From Chloroflexota bacterium (GTDB lineage Bacteria > Chloroflexota > Dormibacteria > Aeolococcales > Aeolococcaceae): a DNA stretch of 6,953 bases. Made by a program: the position numbers and the translations under genes. The stretch spans positions 1 through 6,953 of the forward strand of contig JAQBPI010000099.1 of the NCBI GenBank assembly GCA_028287605.1. Reading direction: 5' to 3'. This document shows, piece by piece, positions 5,567 to 6,953 of the stretch; the stretch's first letter is position 1; each line of letters starts with the position of its first letter. The notes beneath the pieces are model-generated. The model saw only the letters and a program-made list of their open reading frames with translations, searched no databases and was not told the origin of the DNA.

Positions 5567-6496
5567 TCACAGCTCCAGCCTCAGCTGCCGAGGCGCCGGC
5601 GGCTGCGCGTGCCGCGGCGGCCGCTCGGCGGAGATCCCGGCCGCGAGCCGCAGACCGGCGACCCGACCGCTGACCTCCGAGACAAAGGGCGCGGGCAGAT
5701 GGCTCCGCCCCCGATAGAGATCCAGATACCGAGGCAGCAGCTCCGGCCAGTCGTGCGCGAGCGCCTCCAGAAAGTGCTCCCGGGTGCCGGGGGTCAGGTT
5801 CAGCACCCCCACCAGGAGGAAGGCGGCGCCGGCGTCACGCGCCGCCCGCACCGTGGCCGCCAGCGACTCGTCGCCGTCGCTGATGCCCGGCAGCACCGGC
5901 GCCATCAGCACCCCGGCCCGCACCCCGGCGGCCGCCAGCCGCTCCAGCGCCCGCAGCCGCTGCCGCGGCGGCGCCGTGCCCGGCTCGGTGCTCCGCACCA
6001 CCGCCTCGTCGACGGTCGGCACGCTGATCGAGACGCTTACCGCGGCGCCACCCTCGGCGAGCAGCGCCGCGTCCCGCACCACCAGCGGACCGCGGGTGGT
6101 GAGGGTGAGCGGCCGACGCGCCGCCACCAGCGTCTCCAGGCAGCCCCGGGTCAGCCGGTACCGGCCCTCGGCCGGCTGGTAGGGGTCGGTCGCCGTGCCC
6201 AGGCAGACGAGACCCGCCTGGTGCGAGGGGCGGCGGAGCTCGGCGCGGAGCACGGTGACCACGTTGGTCTTCACCCGCACCGTGCGCCCGTAGCGGGCGT
6301 CGGAGGGGCGGTCGGCGCGGCGCTCGAAGGCGCGCACGTAGCAGAAGGTGCAGCGGTGGACGCAGCCGCCGTAGGGGTTGAGCGACCAGTCGAACCACAT
6401 CCCGCGCACCCGCTGCAGGGCGCTGCGACACGGGGTCTCGACCAGCTCGGTCGGCGGGCGGCGCGGCTGCTCGGAGCCCGCCGGAACTGCGCTCAC
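5567..6496 (-). CDS. Rv2578c-family (SplB-like) radical SAM protein
   Basis: A 309-residue protein with the radical SAM iron-sulfur motif C45-VHR-C49-TF-C52 inside NPYGGCVHRCTFCYVRAFE. After it come the family landmarks KTNVVTVLRAELRRP (76-90), LGTATDPYQPAEGRYRLTRGCLETL (99-123), LTLTTRGPLVVRDAALL (130-146), SVSISVP (154-160), AGVRAGVLMAPVLPGISD (190-207) and a proline-rich tail after 290. It belongs to the COG1533 (SplB-related) group, typical of Actinomycetota as Rv2578c-like proteins. Spore photoproduct lyase repairs thymine dimers, but the substrate of this subgroup is not established as far as I know. GTG 6496 is chosen because a complete promoter ends exactly there, and the start lies just where the family N-terminus (PxELVETPCRSALQRV) needs it. 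Control by a LexA-type box in the promoter suggests a DNA-damage role. Confidence 0.88.
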   Translation of the reverse strand: MSAVPAGSEQPRRPPTELVETPCRSALQRVRGMWFDWSLNPYGGCVHRCTFCYVRAFERRADRPSDARYGRTVRVKTNVVTVLRAELRRPSHQAGLVCLGTATDPYQPAEGRYRLTRGCLETLVAARRPLTLTTRGPLVVRDAALLAEGGAAVSVSISVPTVDEAVVRSTEPGTAPPRQRLRALERLAAAGVRAGVLMAPVLPGISDGDESLAATVRAARDAGAAFLLVGVLNLTPGTREHFLEALAHDWPELLPRYLDLYRGRSHLPAPFVSEVSGRVAGLRLAAGISAERPPRHAQPPAPRQLRLEL

Positions 6497-6502
6497 CGGC
6501 GC

Positions 6503-6531
6503 ACCCTAGAACATATGTTCGCACCCGTCAA
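6503..6531 (-). promoter_or_regulatory. Consensus-like promoter of the radical SAM gene, leaderless
   Basis: On the minus strand TTGACG (6531-6526, 5 of 6 to TTGACA) is followed by a 17-bp spacer (6525-6509) and TAGGGT (6508-6503, fits TANNNT). Exactly 6 bases then separate the -10 from the GTG at 6496, so transcription should begin at or next to the start codon. No Shine-Dalgarno is present. It is the best promoter in the window. Confidence 0.7.
6509..6520 (-). promoter_or_regulatory. LexA/SOS-type operator in the radical SAM promoter
   Basis: GAACATATGTTC is a perfect 12-bp palindrome. It has the GAAC-N4-GTTC core of the Gram-positive LexA (Cheo) box, whose fuller form is CGAAC-N4-GTTCG. 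One flank carries the outer base (GTTCG) and the other has A in place of C. It fills most of the 17-bp spacer between -35 and -10, where bound LexA would block RNA polymerase. In such a GC-rich background a perfect AT-centred palindrome at this position is unlikely to be chance. Confidence 0.68.
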
Positions 6532-6701
6532 GCGGGCCGCGACCTCGCGCACAATGGCGAGCGGACGACGCTCAGGGCCGTCGGCCCAATATCTTTCGGC
6601 TGATGAGCCGTGGATGAGTCGAGGACCGCAGGCACTTTGGCAAGGTTGTTCCACTGAGGGCCCCTCATCGGGGCCGCGCGCCCGCCGCCCAGGAGACGCT
6701 C
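6532..6701 (+). other. Upstream region and leader of the acyl-CoA dehydrogenase gene, rich in inverted repeats
   Basis: No gene is supported in this lower-GC stretch. It holds three short hairpins. GGGCC/GGCCC (6575-6579 and 6583-6587, 3-base loop) is followed directly by AATATCTTT. CGGCT/AGCCG lies at 6597-6601 and 6606-6610, with loop GATG. GGCCCC/GGGGCC lies at 6659-6664 and 6670-6675, with a 5-base loop. TATCTT at 6590-6595 could be a -10, giving a leader of about 100 bases that contains the last two hairpins. The ribosome site AGGAG (6691-6695) closes it. I could not match it to a known riboswitch class. Confidence 0.35.
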
Positions 6702-6953
6702 ATGGACTTCTCCCTCTCCCCGGAGGAGGCACGCTTCCGCGACGAGGTCCGCGGCTGGCTTCGCGACAACCTCGACGACCGCGTCCGCGAGGCGGCGGCC
6801 GGCCACGAGGAGGGGGAGATCGAGCGGCGGCGTGAGTGGCAGCGGCGCGTCCACGAGGCGGGCTTCGCCGGGGTCAGCTGGCCTCGAGAGCTCGGCGGCC
6901 AGGGCGGCACCCTGATGCAGGAGGTGATCGTCAACCAGGAGATGGCCGCGGCG
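6702..6953 (+). CDS. Acyl-CoA dehydrogenase, N-terminal part (runs off window)
   Basis: Eighty-four residues are visible and the frame is open at the window end. It begins MDFSLSPEEARFRDEVRGWL, the classic first helix of acyl-CoA dehydrogenases. Then come the REWQRRVHEAGFAG helix (45-57) and the conserved V-S-W-P-R-E-L-G-G-Q-G-G turn (58-69), leading into the MQEVIVNQEMAAA helix. This covers about half of the N-terminal all-alpha domain; the FAD/substrate parts and catalytic Glu are outside. ATG 6702 has AGGAG six bases upstream. The family oxidises acyl-CoA thioesters to enoyl-CoA using FAD and passes electrons to ETF. The charged E-E-G-E-I insertion near 36-40 and the W-P-x-E-x-G-G form resemble the long-chain/FadE-like acyl-CoA dehydrogenases of Actinomycetota, but the substrate cannot be judged. 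It is divergent from the radical SAM gene. Confidence 0.88.
   Translation, partial: MDFSLSPEEARFRDEVRGWLRDNLDDRVREAAAGHEEGEIERRREWQRRVHEAGFAGVSWPRELGGQGGTLMQEVIVNQEMAAA

Noticed and set aside
6597..6630. CTGATGA within a hairpin, reminiscent of a hammerhead ribozyme core
   Set aside because: The required GAA element and the third stem are not present in the right arrangement, so only a chance match to the seven-base core remains.
6528..6854. Minus-strand open frame across the acyl-CoA dehydrogenase start and its upstream region
   Set aside because: It is mostly the antisense of a clear acyl-CoA dehydrogenase N-terminus, with no ribosome site or domain. The part in the gap looks regulatory rather than coding.

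Overview
The window is very GC-rich (roughly three quarters G+C by eye). It carries many GTG starts and long shadow frames on both strands. The gene set is a CO dehydrogenase/molybdenum hydroxylase maturation block, an Rv2578c-type radical SAM protein under a Gram-positive-type LexA box, and apparently leaderless starts. This suggests a soil-type Actinomycetota or a neighbouring terrabacterial phylum such as Dormibacterota or Chloroflexota. That is inferred from gene content only, because no rRNA or other phylogenetic marker is present.

Left part (1-4116): a molybdoenzyme maturation block. It opens with the 3' part of a CoxE-like VWA protein (+). This converges, with one base between the stop codons, on a CoxG-like SRPBCC protein (-) that has a C-terminal membrane anchor. 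Divergently from coxG, after a 78-bp gap, runs a three-gene + strand operon: a MocA-type molybdenum cofactor nucleotidyltransferase, an XdhC/CoxF-family insertion chaperone, and a MoeA/MogA-related molybdopterin-binding protein. The last two overlap by one base. Known biology of these families gives a consistent story: MocA makes the dinucleotide cofactor, XdhC/CoxF binds it and helps mature it, CoxE works with the AAA+ protein CoxD on the active site, and CoxG links the enzyme to the membrane quinone pool. The catalytic subunits (coxL/M/S) and coxD are not in the window and probably lie to the left.

Middle part (4117-5566): poorly known genes. There is a 42-residue single-pass membrane protein (-), a divergent 98-residue basic hypothetical protein (+), and a 246-residue protein (+) that looks like two diverged copies of one domain. 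The region between the first two contains a near-perfect 20-bp palindrome with a third half-site, which looks like an operator.

Right part (5567-6953): an Rv2578c/SplB-like radical SAM protein (-) converges on the two-domain protein. Its promoter is textbook quality: TTGACG, 17 bp, TAGGGT, with the perfect palindrome GAACATATGTTC (a LexA/SOS-type box) inside the spacer and the GTG start at the predicted +1. Divergently, after about 200 bp of inverted-repeat-rich leader, an acyl-CoA dehydrogenase (+) begins and runs off the window.

I found no tRNA, rRNA, CRISPR array, insertion sequence or phage gene. The most interesting points are the SOS-type control of the radical SAM gene, a repeated leaderless-promoter geometry, the tandem-domain protein and the operator-like palindrome.
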